Translations under genes and position numbers: made by a program | Part shown: one piece after another, positions 1 to 7,192 of the stretch | How the letters are laid out: each line of letters starts with the position of its first letter | Numbering within the stretch: position 1 is the stretch's first letter | Source of the DNA: JACQAI01 sp035507915 | GTDB lineage: Bacteria; Pseudomonadota; Alphaproteobacteria; Elsterales; Elsteraceae | Reading direction: 5' to 3' | NCBI GenBank assembly: GCA_035507915.1 | Contig: DATJNS010000520.1 | Coordinates: 1-36,848 of the forward strand | DNA: 36,848 nucleotides | Notes under the pieces: model-generated | The model's database searches: none | What the model saw: only the letters and a program-made list of their open reading frames with translations | What the model was told of the DNA's origin: nothing

Positions 1-1127
1 AACACGGTCTCGAGCGCGACCGTGCGCGTCGGGTCGAGATTTTCGGCCAGTGCGGCGGTGGTCGCGTCGTGACCGACCGGGGTCACGACGACGAGAGCCT
101 CGGGCGAGGAGTGGGCACCGCCCTCGATGGTCGCGCCGAGCGCGCCCAGGATCTTGTCGGCGATCGCGTGGCCGCGCGGCTCGGCGCGGCTCAGCCACAC
201 GGCACGCGGTTGCGTGCTGGGCGCGGGCGGCTCGGGCGGCGTCGCCTGCTTGCCGTCGGCGTAGTCGTAGAAGCCGCGCCCGACCTTGCGGCCGAACAGG
301 CCGGCCTCGACGCGCTGCTGCAACAGCGGCGTCGGCCGATAGCGCGGCTCCTGGAAATACTGGTCGTAGATCGAGCGCATCACCGGGCCCGACACGTCGA
401 CGCCGGTCAGGTCCATGAGCTCGAACGGACCCATGCGGAAGCCCGCGGTCATGCGCAGGATGCGGTCGATGGTCGGCGGGTCGGCGATGCCTTCATGCAG
501 GATGCGCAGCGCCTCGGTGCCGAACGCGCGCCCGGCGTGGTTGACCAGGAAGCCCGGCGTGTCCTTGCAGCGCACCGGCGTGTGGCCGCAGCGGCGCGCC
601 AGCGCGTCGAGCATGTCGAGCGCGCGCGGCTCGGTCAGCACGCCGTCGACCACCTCGACCAGCTTGAGGAGCGGCACCGGATTGAAGAAGTGGAAGCCGG
701 CGACGCGTGCCGGATGCCGGCACGCCGCCGCGATCGCGGTGACCGACAGCGACGAGGTGTTGCTGGCGAGGATCGCATCGGGCGCGACGACGTCCTCGAG
801 CTGCTTGAACAGCGCGCGCTTGGCGCCGAGCTCCTCGACGATCGCCTCGATCACGAGATCGCATGACTTCAGATCGGCGAGCGTGGACGCCGGCGCGAGG
901 CGCGCGGTCGCCGCGGCGACCGCCTCCGCGCTCATCTGGCCCTTCTCGCCGGCGCGCGCGAACATCTTGCCGACGAAGTCGGCGGCCTCGGCGACCGCCT
1001 GCGGGCGGCTGTCGAACAGGCGCACCGGGAAGCCGGCCGCCGCGACGATCTGCGCGATGCCGCGCCCCATGGCGCCGGTGCCGACCACGCCGACGGTGAA
1101 GGTCGGCTTCAGTGCAATGTCGGCCAT
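1..1127 (-). CDS. 3-hydroxyacyl-CoA dehydrogenase, PaaH/PaaC-type (C-terminus beyond window)
   Basis: NAD-dependent oxidation of (3S)-hydroxyacyl-CoA to 3-oxoacyl-CoA in beta-oxidation-like pathways, in the cytoplasm. The frame was read from the ATG at 1127 and stays open to base 1, giving about 375 residues. A Rossmann motif GTGAMG lies at residues 16-21, followed by a typical VIEAIVEE segment, an ILASNTSSLSV segment, and the family signature HFFNPVPLLKLVEVV. The first C-terminal domain is complete (GFLVNHAGRAFGTEAL, then GRKVGRGFYDY). The frame continues well past that point, as in the roughly 500-residue PaaH-type enzymes that carry a second C-terminal domain. The upstream gene (crotonase) ends at 1133, 5 bp away on the same strand, so the two are probably one operon. 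The specific substrate cannot be told from sequence. Confidence 0.9.
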   Translation of the reverse strand, partial: MADIALKPTFTVGVVGTGAMGRGIAQIVAAAGFPVRLFDSRPQAVAEAADFVGKMFARAGEKGQMSAEAVAAATARLAPASTLADLKSCDLVIEAIVEELGAKRALFKQLEDVVAPDAILASNTSSLSVTAIAAACRHPARVAGFHFFNPVPLLKLVEVVDGVLTEPRALDMLDALARRCGHTPVRCKDTPGFLVNHAGRAFGTEALRILHEGIADPPTIDRILRMTAGFRMGPFELMDLTGVDVSGPVMRSIYDQYFQEPRYRPTPLLQQRVEAGLFGRKVGRGFYDYADGKQATPPEPPAPSTQPRAVWLSRAEPRGHAIADKILGALGATIEGGAHSSPEALVVVTPVGHDATTAALAENLDPTRTVALETV

Positions 1128-1132
1128 CGCGC

Positions 1133-1909
1133 TCACCGGCCCTCGAACGTCGGCTTGCGCTTGCCGAGGAACGCCGCCATGCCCTCCTTGCGGTCCTGCG
1201 AGGCGAACAGGACGTGCATCGCCTTGCGCTCGAGCAGCAGCGCGGTGTCGAGCGCGGCGCCCTCGCCCGCCAGCACGACCTCCTTGATCGAGCGCACCGA
1301 GAGCGGCGGCAGCGCCGCGATCTCGTCGGCGCGCTTGAGGGCGGTCGGCAGCACCTCGGCGTCGGGCACCAGCTCGCTCGCGAGCCCGATGCGGTGCGCC
1401 TCGTCGCCCGGGATCATCGCGCCGGTCAGCACCATGCGCATCGCCTGGAATTTTCCCACCGCGCGGGTCAGTCGCTGCGTGCCGCCGGCGCCCGGCATGA
1501 TGCCGATGCGCACCTCGGGCAGGCCGAAGCGCGCACCGGGGCCGGCGATGATGATGTCGCAGTGCATGGCGAGCTCGCAGCCGCCGCCGAGCGCGAAGCC
1601 GTTGACCGCGGCGATCATCGGCTTCGGGCAGGCCGCGATCGGTTCCCAATATTGCTGGACGTTGCGCAGCATCATGTCGATCGGCGTGGCGTCGGCCATC
1701 TCGGTGATGTCGGCGCCGGCGGCGAAAACCTGATCGCCGCCGGTCACGACGATCGCGCGCACGGTCTCGTCGGCGCCGAGCGCGCCGATCTCCTGCGCGA
1801 GCAGCCGGCGGGTCGCCAGGTTCAGCGCGTTGCGCACCTCCGGACGATTGAGCCTCACGAGCGCGACGTGCTCGCTCGGGCGCTCGACCAAGACCTCGGG
1901 CATGGACAT
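1133..1909 (-). CDS. Enoyl-CoA hydratase/isomerase family protein
   Basis: Crotonase-fold protein of 258 residues, the usual length for enoyl-CoA hydratase, expected to hydrate 2-enoyl-CoA to 3-hydroxyacyl-CoA for the downstream dehydrogenase. The oxyanion-hole segment is FAAGADITEM and the glycine-rich helix is FALGGGCELAMHCD. The first catalytic Glu is present in LPEVRIGIMPGAGGTQRL. The position of the second Glu of classical hydratases (AMEMVLTG) reads AMRMVLTG here, so Glu is replaced by Arg. The C-terminus is the typical GKRKPTFEGR. The start was placed at 1909 (MSMPEVLVERP). An in-frame extension to 2119 exists, but it would translate an intergenic repeat element and is rejected. A second Met at 1903 is also possible. 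Confidence 0.9.
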   Translation of the reverse strand: MSMPEVLVERPSEHVALVRLNRPEVRNALNLATRRLLAQEIGALGADETVRAIVVTGGDQVFAAGADITEMADATPIDMMLRNVQQYWEPIAACPKPMIAAVNGFALGGGCELAMHCDIIIAGPGARFGLPEVRIGIMPGAGGTQRLTRAVGKFQAMRMVLTGAMIPGDEAHRIGLASELVPDAEVLPTALKRADEIAALPPLSVRSIKEVVLAGEGAALDTALLLERKAMHVLFASQDRKEGMAAFLGKRKPTFEGR

Positions 1910-1979
1910 CTCCAGCAACGGACGGTTCGAGGACCTTAGCGCGGCGCTTGAGGTGTTGGAACCGTCGCCGGTTCCCCAA

Positions 1980-2134
1980 CCGTCATCCTCGGCCCTGTGC
2001 CGAGGATCCACGTCTTGTTCTGCTCGCGCGACTGCTGCCCGCCAACCCAGCCGCGCGAGCAGGGTTTGTGTGGCGGCTGCATGCGCGGCTGGAACAAAAG
2101 GCGTGAATGCTCGGGACAAGCCCGAGCATGACGA
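1980..2134. repeat. Palindromic intergenic repeat, family B, expanded copy
   Basis: The ends are a 13-bp terminal inverted repeat: CCGTCATCCTCGG at 1980-1992 and CCGAGCATGACGA at 2122-2134. The left end folds on itself (CCTCGG with CCGAGG) and the right end forms a hairpin at about 2107-2129. A shorter 69-bp copy with the same two ends lies at 5286-5354. This copy is about 86 bp longer. The extra segment carries its own perfect 11-bp inverted repeat (2020-2030 with 2052-2062) and an alternative 10-bp pairing (2047-2056 with 2083-2092). It fills the gap between two divergent genes. Function is unknown; the form resembles a MITE or REP-like element. Confidence 0.8.
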
Positions 2135-2182
2135 GACGGAATACGTGAACTATGCTCGCGCAAAATCGAGCGGAGGGGACAG

Positions 2183-3256
2183 ATGCGCGGGTTGATGGCT
2201 GCAGCGGTTGCCGTGTTGATCAGCGCAGGCGGTGCTGCGCATGCCGGCGAAGCGCCGCGCTACGTGGTCGACGCGTCGTGGCCGCAGCAGCTGCCGCACG
2301 ACTGGATCATGGGTCAGGTCGGCGGGCTCGCGGTCGACGCGCAGGATCACGTCTGGGTGAACCAACGGCCGCGCACGTTGACCGACGACGAGAAGGGCGC
2401 CGCGCTCAATCCGCCGGAGTCGAAATGCTGCGTGCCGGCACCGCCGGTGATGGAGTTCGACGCCGACGGCAAGCTGATCCAGGCGTGGGGCGGCCCGGGC
2501 CAGGGCTACGACTGGCCCGAGGTCGAGCACGGCATCTTCGTCGACACCAAGGGCTTCGTGTGGGTCGCCGGCAACGGCCCCAAGGACGGCCAGATCCTCC
2601 AGTTCACGCGCGACGGCAAGTTCGTGAAGCAGATCGGCCACCCGGGTCCGGTCGACAGCAACGACACGACGCATCTCGGCCGGCCGGCCGACATCTGGGT
2701 CGACGAGGCGGCCCACGAGGTCTACGTCGCCGACGGCTACGGCAATCATCGCGTGATCGTGTTCGACAGCGAGACCGGCGCCTACAAGCGCCACTGGGGC
2801 GCCTACGGCCATCGGCCGAGCGACGAGAAGCTCCCCGCCTTCGATCCGAAGTCGCCGCAGTTCGGCAATCCGGTGCATTGCGTGCAGATCGCGCCCGACG
2901 GACTGGTCTATGTCTGTGATCGCAGCAACAACCGCATCCAGATCTTCCACAAGGACGGCAGCTTCGTGCGCGAGTGGGTCTACGAGCCCAAGAGCCGGCG
3001 CGCCGGCTCGACCTGGGATCTCGCGATGGCGCCCGATGCGACGCGCTCGCTCCTGTTCAACGCCGACGGCACCAACAACGAGGTGCGCATCGTCGACCGC
3101 GCGACCGGCGCGGTGCTCGGGGCGTTCGGCCACAACGGCCGAAACGCCGGCGAGTTCCATTGGGTCCATCAAATCGCCATCGACTCCAAGTGGAACATCT
3201 ACACGGGCGAGGTCGACTCCGGAAAACGCGTGCAGAAGTTCAAGCGCGTCCAGTAG
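2183..3256 (+). CDS. Secreted NHL-repeat / six-bladed beta-propeller protein
   Basis: This 357-residue protein has a signal peptide at residues 1-21 (hydrophobic LMAAAVAVLISAGGAAHA). The rest consists of repeated propeller blades: GLAVDAQDHVWV near 49, GIFVDTKGFVWVAG near 117, DIWVDEAAHEVYVADGYGNH near 170, CVQIAPDGLVYVCDRSNNRI near 234, and a final blade IAIDSKWNIYTGEVDSG. This resembles the NHL family and the lyase domain of peptidylglycine alpha-amidating enzymes, but no catalytic assignment is justified. Two adjacent Cys (CC near 74) could form a disulfide in the periplasm. The start is ATG at 2183 with the purine-rich site CGGAGGGG about 6 bp upstream. No partner gene is obvious. It stands alone, convergent with the gene ending at 4456. 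Confidence 0.85.
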   Translation: MRGLMAAAVAVLISAGGAAHAGEAPRYVVDASWPQQLPHDWIMGQVGGLAVDAQDHVWVNQRPRTLTDDEKGAALNPPESKCCVPAPPVMEFDADGKLIQAWGGPGQGYDWPEVEHGIFVDTKGFVWVAGNGPKDGQILQFTRDGKFVKQIGHPGPVDSNDTTHLGRPADIWVDEAAHEVYVADGYGNHRVIVFDSETGAYKRHWGAYGHRPSDEKLPAFDPKSPQFGNPVHCVQIAPDGLVYVCDRSNNRIQIFHKDGSFVREWVYEPKSRRAGSTWDLAMAPDATRSLLFNADGTNNEVRIVDRATGAVLGAFGHNGRNAGEFHWVHQIAIDSKWNIYTGEVDSGKRVQKFKRVQ

Positions 3257-4455
3257 TCGGCCTTCGAACAGCGATCCGGTTTTGTTCCTCCCCTAACAAA
3301 CGGCGGCCTTTTTAACCAGAACACCCGACGAACTCTTGACGTCGCCGGGACCGGCGCCGTGGAAACCTTTGTGGATATCCGCGCTGCGCGGGTGGCTCCC
3401 TGCCGCCCGGTCCGCGCCCCGGCCGGCGCGCCGACGACCAGGGCGTGTGGTGAGCGGGTGTGGGGTCCGGCGGGGACTGCCGACGGCTTCGCGGGAGATC
3501 GGCGCGGCATGAAACGCGTCCGCCGCGTGCCCGCCGTCGACGAAGCATCCGGCGCTGCTGGACGGCGCGGGGCGGCGCGCGGACGAGCGTCGTGCGCGCG
3601 CCGATCCGCGCACGGGACGACGCGTTGGCCGGCATCGGGCGGCGATGGCGCGTCGCGCGACCGACGCCCGCGGTCTGCGGCCGCCGTGGCCGCGCAACGC
3701 GACGGGCCGCCGCGCCGCGCGTCCAATGCGCGGTTGCGCGCGGCGCCGCCGCGACGATCGAGCGCGCCGTGCACGATCGCACGCCATCGTCGGAAGCTGC
3801 GGAGACTCCGCCGTCGGCGTGCGCCGTGTCGCGTGCCGCGATCGTGCGGACCTGCATGAGATGCAAGAAACCTCGATTCCATCGGCATTACTTTCATATC
3901 GTGCCGGCGACCGCGTGGTGTCGCGGAATGCGCCGACGTGCGGTCGCGGCGCGCGCGTGCCGCGCGGCGTGACGGGTTGCCCGGCCGGCTCGCGATCGGC
4001 CGGACCGCCGCGCCGCGCCGCGCCGTGCGCGCCCCGACCGGCGGGCGCGCCGTCGGGCGCGGCGCCGACGGCCGAGCGCGGCATCCGGCGCGCGACGACC
4101 GGTGCTGTCGGTCGATCCTGCGCACGCCCGCGCGTCCGCTGGTGTCGCGAGCGTCGCGACAGCGCTCGGCGGCGCCGCGCCGGCCTCCACGCGCGATCCG
4201 GCGCGGCCGATGCGCTGCAACAGCCACGGCCGCACGGGCCGTCGCGGACCGCGGGCCGAGCCGGGCGGCGGCGCCGTCGAAACGCAGCCGTGCCGGTGCC
4301 GCGCCGCGCGCGGACGTTGCACATCGGGTCCACACTGATTTCGCTCGGTAGCCGGCGCCCGGCGCGCGCCGAGCCTTGTGGATAAGTCGGCGGATGCGAC
4401 GTCCCGCCGCGGCGCGGAAATGCCTGTATCCGTAAGGTTTCGTAAACGCTACGGC
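3257..4455. other. Gene-free, extremely CpG-rich region with DnaA-box-like ends
   Basis: This 1.2 kb stretch lies between two convergent genes and contains no credible gene. Every long reading frame in it is an Arg/Ala/Pro-rich low-complexity translation without a domain, and several frames are open together. Hand counts on individual 60-base lines reach about 88% G+C (3661-3720) and 92% (4021-4080), higher than most flanking coding sequence. One AT-richer island lies at about 3853-3905 and includes the inverted repeat TGCAT-GAG-ATGCA. A 9-mer TGTGGATAA at 4377-4385 matches the DnaA-box consensus (reverse complement TTATCCACA), and TGTGGATAT at 3370-3378 differs by one base. A hairpin at 4430-4454 is listed separately. 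Confidence 0.6.
4430..4454 (-). terminator. Possible terminator hairpin after the crotonase gene
   Basis: CCGTA at 4430-4434 pairs with TACGG at 4450-4454. Inside it, GTTT (4437-4440) pairs with AAAC (4444-4447) around a CGT loop, with one two-base mismatch between the stems. It lies one base past the stop codon of the minus-strand gene ending at 4456. There is no clear U-run after it on that strand, so intrinsic termination is uncertain. Confidence 0.35.
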
Positions 4456-5220
4456 CTAAAAAACCGGCTTACGCTTGGCCTTAAAGGCCGCGGCGCCCTC
4501 GGCGAACTCTTCGCCGGCGGCCGCCAGCGACTGCGCCAGGGCCTCGAGCTCGAGCGCGGTGTCGAGCGACGCCGGCATCGCGGCCAGCGCCTGCTTCAGG
4601 AGCGCGAAGGCCTCGGGCGGCAGCGCCGCCAGGGTGTGGGCGTGGTCGAGCGCGGCGGCCTGCACCTCCTCGTCGTCGACGACGCGATCGGCCAGGCCGA
4701 TCGCCAGGGCCTCCTCGCTGCCGTAGCCGCGCCCCGACAGGATCGCCTGGCGCGCGCGTGCCGCGCCGATGCGCCGCGGCAGGGTATGGATCATGCCCCA
4801 GTCGGGGATCAGCCCGACCTTGAGGAACGGGATGGTGATCTGCGCCGAGCGGCCCATCACGATGGTGTCGGCGAGCAGCGCGATGCTGGCGCCGGCGCCG
4901 GCCGCGTGGCCCTCGAGCGCGGCGACCACCGGCTTCTCGCTCTGCAGCAGCAGGCGCACGCCGCGGTGGCCGTCCTTCAGGCGCGCGCGCATCTCGGATG
5001 GCCTGGTCGGCATCGTCGTGAGATCGCCGCCGGCGCAGAAATGCCCGCCGGCACCCGTGATGATCAGACAGCGCACGGCCTCGTCGGCGAGCGCTGCGGC
5101 GGCCGCCTCGACGAAACGCGTGCGCGTCTCGCCGTCGAGCGCGTTGCGCCGCTCGGGCCGGTTCAACGTCACGCGCGCGACGCGCTCGGCGGGTCGATCG
5201 ACCAATACCGTCTCGGCCAT
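4456..5220 (-). CDS. Crotonase-fold (enoyl-CoA hydratase/isomerase family) protein lacking hydratase Glu pair
   Basis: This 254-residue crotonase-fold protein has the oxyanion-hole segment GGHFCAGGDL near residues 58-67 and the helix GHAAGAGASIALLAD near 104-118, so CoA thioester binding is expected. The two Glu residues that catalyse hydration in classical hydratases are both absent: the first reads F in IPFLKVGLIPDWGM, and the second reads Q in ARARQAILSG. An Asp in IPDWGM is in the position that isomerases and other crotonase members use. A role as isomerase or other CoA-ester enzyme is therefore more likely than simple hydration. The start is ATG at 5220 with AGGAGCAAG just upstream. The gene lies 154 bp downstream of mcd on the same strand, but the intervening repeat (5286-5354) may separate transcripts. 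Confidence 0.88.
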   Translation of the reverse strand: MAETVLVDRPAERVARVTLNRPERRNALDGETRTRFVEAAAAALADEAVRCLIITGAGGHFCAGGDLTTMPTRPSEMRARLKDGHRGVRLLLQSEKPVVAALEGHAAGAGASIALLADTIVMGRSAQITIPFLKVGLIPDWGMIHTLPRRIGAARARQAILSGRGYGSEEALAIGLADRVVDDEEVQAAALDHAHTLAALPPEAFALLKQALAAMPASLDTALELEALAQSLAAAGEEFAEGAAAFKAKRKPVF

Positions 5221-5285
5221 CTCGCTTGCTCCTCGTCCTCGCCACCATAGACCGTCGTCCTCGACACCGCCTCAACCAATAAGAG

Positions 5286-5354
5286 CCGTCATCCTCGGCC
5301 TTGCGCCGAGGATCCACGTCTTCATGCCAGGCGGGACAAGCCCGAGCATGACGG
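5286..5354. repeat. Palindromic intergenic repeat, family B, short copy
   Basis: This 69-bp element has the terminal inverted repeat CCGTCATCCTCGG (5286-5298) and CCGAGCATGACGG (5342-5354), with one mismatch between the arms. Like the copy at 1980-2134 it contains GATCCACGTCTT after the left hairpin and GGGACAAGCCCGAGCATGAC at the right end. It sits between mcd and the downstream crotonase gene. Confidence 0.85.
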
Positions 5355-5374
5355 TCGTCGGGTTGTGACGAAGT

Positions 5375-7045
5375 CTAATTGCGCCCCGAGATCAGGCCGC
5401 GCGCGATCACCTGGGCCTGGATCTCGGCGGCGCCTTCGAAGATGTTGAGGATGCGCGCGTCGCACAGCACGCGGCTGATCGGATATTCCTCGGCGTAGCC
5501 GTTGCCGCCGTGGATCTGCAGCGCGTTGTCGGCGTTCGACCAGGCGACGCGCGCCGCGAGCAGCTTCGCCATGCCGGCCTCGATGTCGCAGCGGCGGTCC
5601 TGGTCCTTCTCGCGCGCGGCGAAGTAGGTGAGCTGGCGCGCCATCATGGTCTCGACCGCCATCCAGGCGAGCTTGCCGGAGACGCGCGGGAACTCGTAGA
5701 TCGCGCGATCGAACTGGCGCCGCTCGACCGCGTAGGCGAGGCCGAGCTCGAGCGCGCATTGCGCGACGCCGGTCGCGCGCGCCGCGGTCTGCACGCGCGC
5801 CGACTCGAAGGTCGTCATCAGCTGCTTGAAGCCTTGGCCGGGCACGCCGCCCAGCAGGTTCTCGACCGGCACCTCGAAGCCGTCGAAGGCGATCTCGTAC
5901 TCCTTCATGCCGCGATAGCCGAGCACCTTGATCTCGCCGCCGCTCATGCCGGGCGCGGGAAACGGATCGGCGTCGCCGCCGCGCGGCTTCTCGGCGAGCA
6001 GCATGCTGAGCCCGCGATAGCCGGGCGCGGGCTCGGTGCGCACCAGGAGCGTCATGAGATCGCTGCGCGCGCCGTGGGTGATCCAGGTCTTGTTGCCGTG
6101 GACCTTGTAGACGCCGCCCTCGCGCACCGCGCGCGTCGTGAGCGCGCCGAGGTCGGAGCCGGTGTTGGGCTCGGTGAACACCGCGGTCGGCAGGATCGCG
6201 CCCGACGCGATGCGCGGCAGGAACCTGGCCTTCTGCGCGTCGGTGCCGCCCTGGCGGATCAGCTCGGCGGCGATCTCCGAGCGCGTGCCGAGCGAGCCCA
6301 CGCCGATATAGCCGCGCGACAGCTCCTCGCTGACCACGCACATCGCCATCTTGCCGAGGCCGAGTCCGCCGAACGCCTCGGGCACCGTCAGGCCGAACAC
6401 GCCGAGCGCGCCCATCTGCTCGACCACGTCGATCGGGATCAGCCGGTCGGCGCGATGCCAGTCCTGCGCCGCCGGTTGCACGCGCTCGGCGCTGAACCGG
6501 CGGAACTGGTCGCGCATCAGGGTCAGGGTCTCGTCGTCGAGCCCGAGCGCGCCGAAATTGCCGTCGCGCATCAGCGCGGCGATGCGCGCGCGCACCGCCG
6601 CCGTGTTGCCGTTGCGGATCAGCGCCTGGGCCGCCGCGTCGTGCTGCACCGGCGACTCGTCGAGCCCGAGGTCGTTCGGGCGCGCGATCTCGCCCTGCGC
6701 GAGCGCGATGCCGTGCGCGAGCTGCGCCAGATACTCGCCGAAGCCGGCCTGCAGCATCAGGGCCTCGAGCGCGCCCAGGCGTTCGGCGCGTTCGGCGCGC
6801 TCCGCCCAGCCGAGCAGCTGGCGCAGCGCCTCGACATAGGTTGCGGTCCAGGCGTAGGCGTGGGCAGCGAACTGGTGCGCGTCGAGCCGCGCGGCGTCGA
6901 TCGCGCCGCCGGGCGCGATCAGGCCGGCGACCGCGCGGCGCGCCGCGGCCTCGTGCGCGACCGCCGCCGCCAGCGCGGCGCCGCAGGTCGGCAGCAGGGG
7001 CTGCAGCAAGAGCTCGTCCGAGGCGGCGGCGGGTGTGGCGGTCAT
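5375..7045 (-). CDS. mcd: (2S)-methylsuccinyl-CoA dehydrogenase
   Basis: FAD-dependent oxidation of (2S)-methylsuccinyl-CoA to mesaconyl-CoA, a step of the ethylmalonyl-CoA pathway for acetyl-CoA assimilation. At 556 residues it is much longer than ordinary acyl-CoA dehydrogenases (about 380). The extra part is an N-terminal extension of about 165 residues, which is the hallmark of the Mcd type. The dehydrogenase core runs from about residue 175 to the end, with FTEPNTGSDLGAL and KTWITHGARSDLM in the middle domain and ALQIHGGNGYAEEYPISR near the C-terminus. The likely catalytic Glu is E537 in IFEGAAEIQ. No other pathway gene (ccr, ecm, mch, mcl) is visible in the window. It is divergent from the gene starting at 7193. 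An ordinary acyl-CoA dehydrogenase is less likely because of the extension. Confidence 0.85.
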   Translation of the reverse strand: MTATPAAASDELLLQPLLPTCGAALAAAVAHEAAARRAVAGLIAPGGAIDAARLDAHQFAAHAYAWTATYVEALRQLLGWAERAERAERLGALEALMLQAGFGEYLAQLAHGIALAQGEIARPNDLGLDESPVQHDAAAQALIRNGNTAAVRARIAALMRDGNFGALGLDDETLTLMRDQFRRFSAERVQPAAQDWHRADRLIPIDVVEQMGALGVFGLTVPEAFGGLGLGKMAMCVVSEELSRGYIGVGSLGTRSEIAAELIRQGGTDAQKARFLPRIASGAILPTAVFTEPNTGSDLGALTTRAVREGGVYKVHGNKTWITHGARSDLMTLLVRTEPAPGYRGLSMLLAEKPRGGDADPFPAPGMSGGEIKVLGYRGMKEYEIAFDGFEVPVENLLGGVPGQGFKQLMTTFESARVQTAARATGVAQCALELGLAYAVERRQFDRAIYEFPRVSGKLAWMAVETMMARQLTYFAAREKDQDRRCDIEAGMAKLLAARVAWSNADNALQIHGGNGYAEEYPISRVLCDARILNIFEGAAEIQAQVIARGLISGRN

Positions 7046-7192
7046 CGGCTCGGGTGTAGCACGCGCCGTCGGGGCGGGCCAAATGGCCGCCTTCTAGGCG
7101 AATCCCGGCCCGACGTTTATCCTGCCCGTCAACGGGCGCCGGCACGGCAATTGCTGAAGCAGCGCCATACGAAGCGGAAAGAGGGGCTCCCC

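Noticed and set aside
3199..4385. Several long overlapping reading frames on both strands in the CpG-dense region
   Set aside because: All translate to Arg/Ala/Pro-rich low-complexity text with no domain, in many frames at once, as expected of very GC-rich noncoding DNA; none has a convincing ribosome site.
3257..4455. Chromosomal replication origin
   Set aside because: There is only one exact and one near DnaA box, no AT-rich unwinding region, and no dnaA, hemE, parAB or gidA-type neighbours; kept only as a weak finding.
7124..7137. Near-palindrome GCCCGT-CA-ACGGGC in the mcd/FmdA gap as an operator
   Set aside because: Short GC palindromes are expected by chance in this DNA, and no promoter elements could be placed around it with confidence.
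5510..7192. Long plus-strand frame running into the FmdA/AmdA gene
   Set aside because: It is the mirror frame of mcd; real homology begins only at the ATG at 7193.
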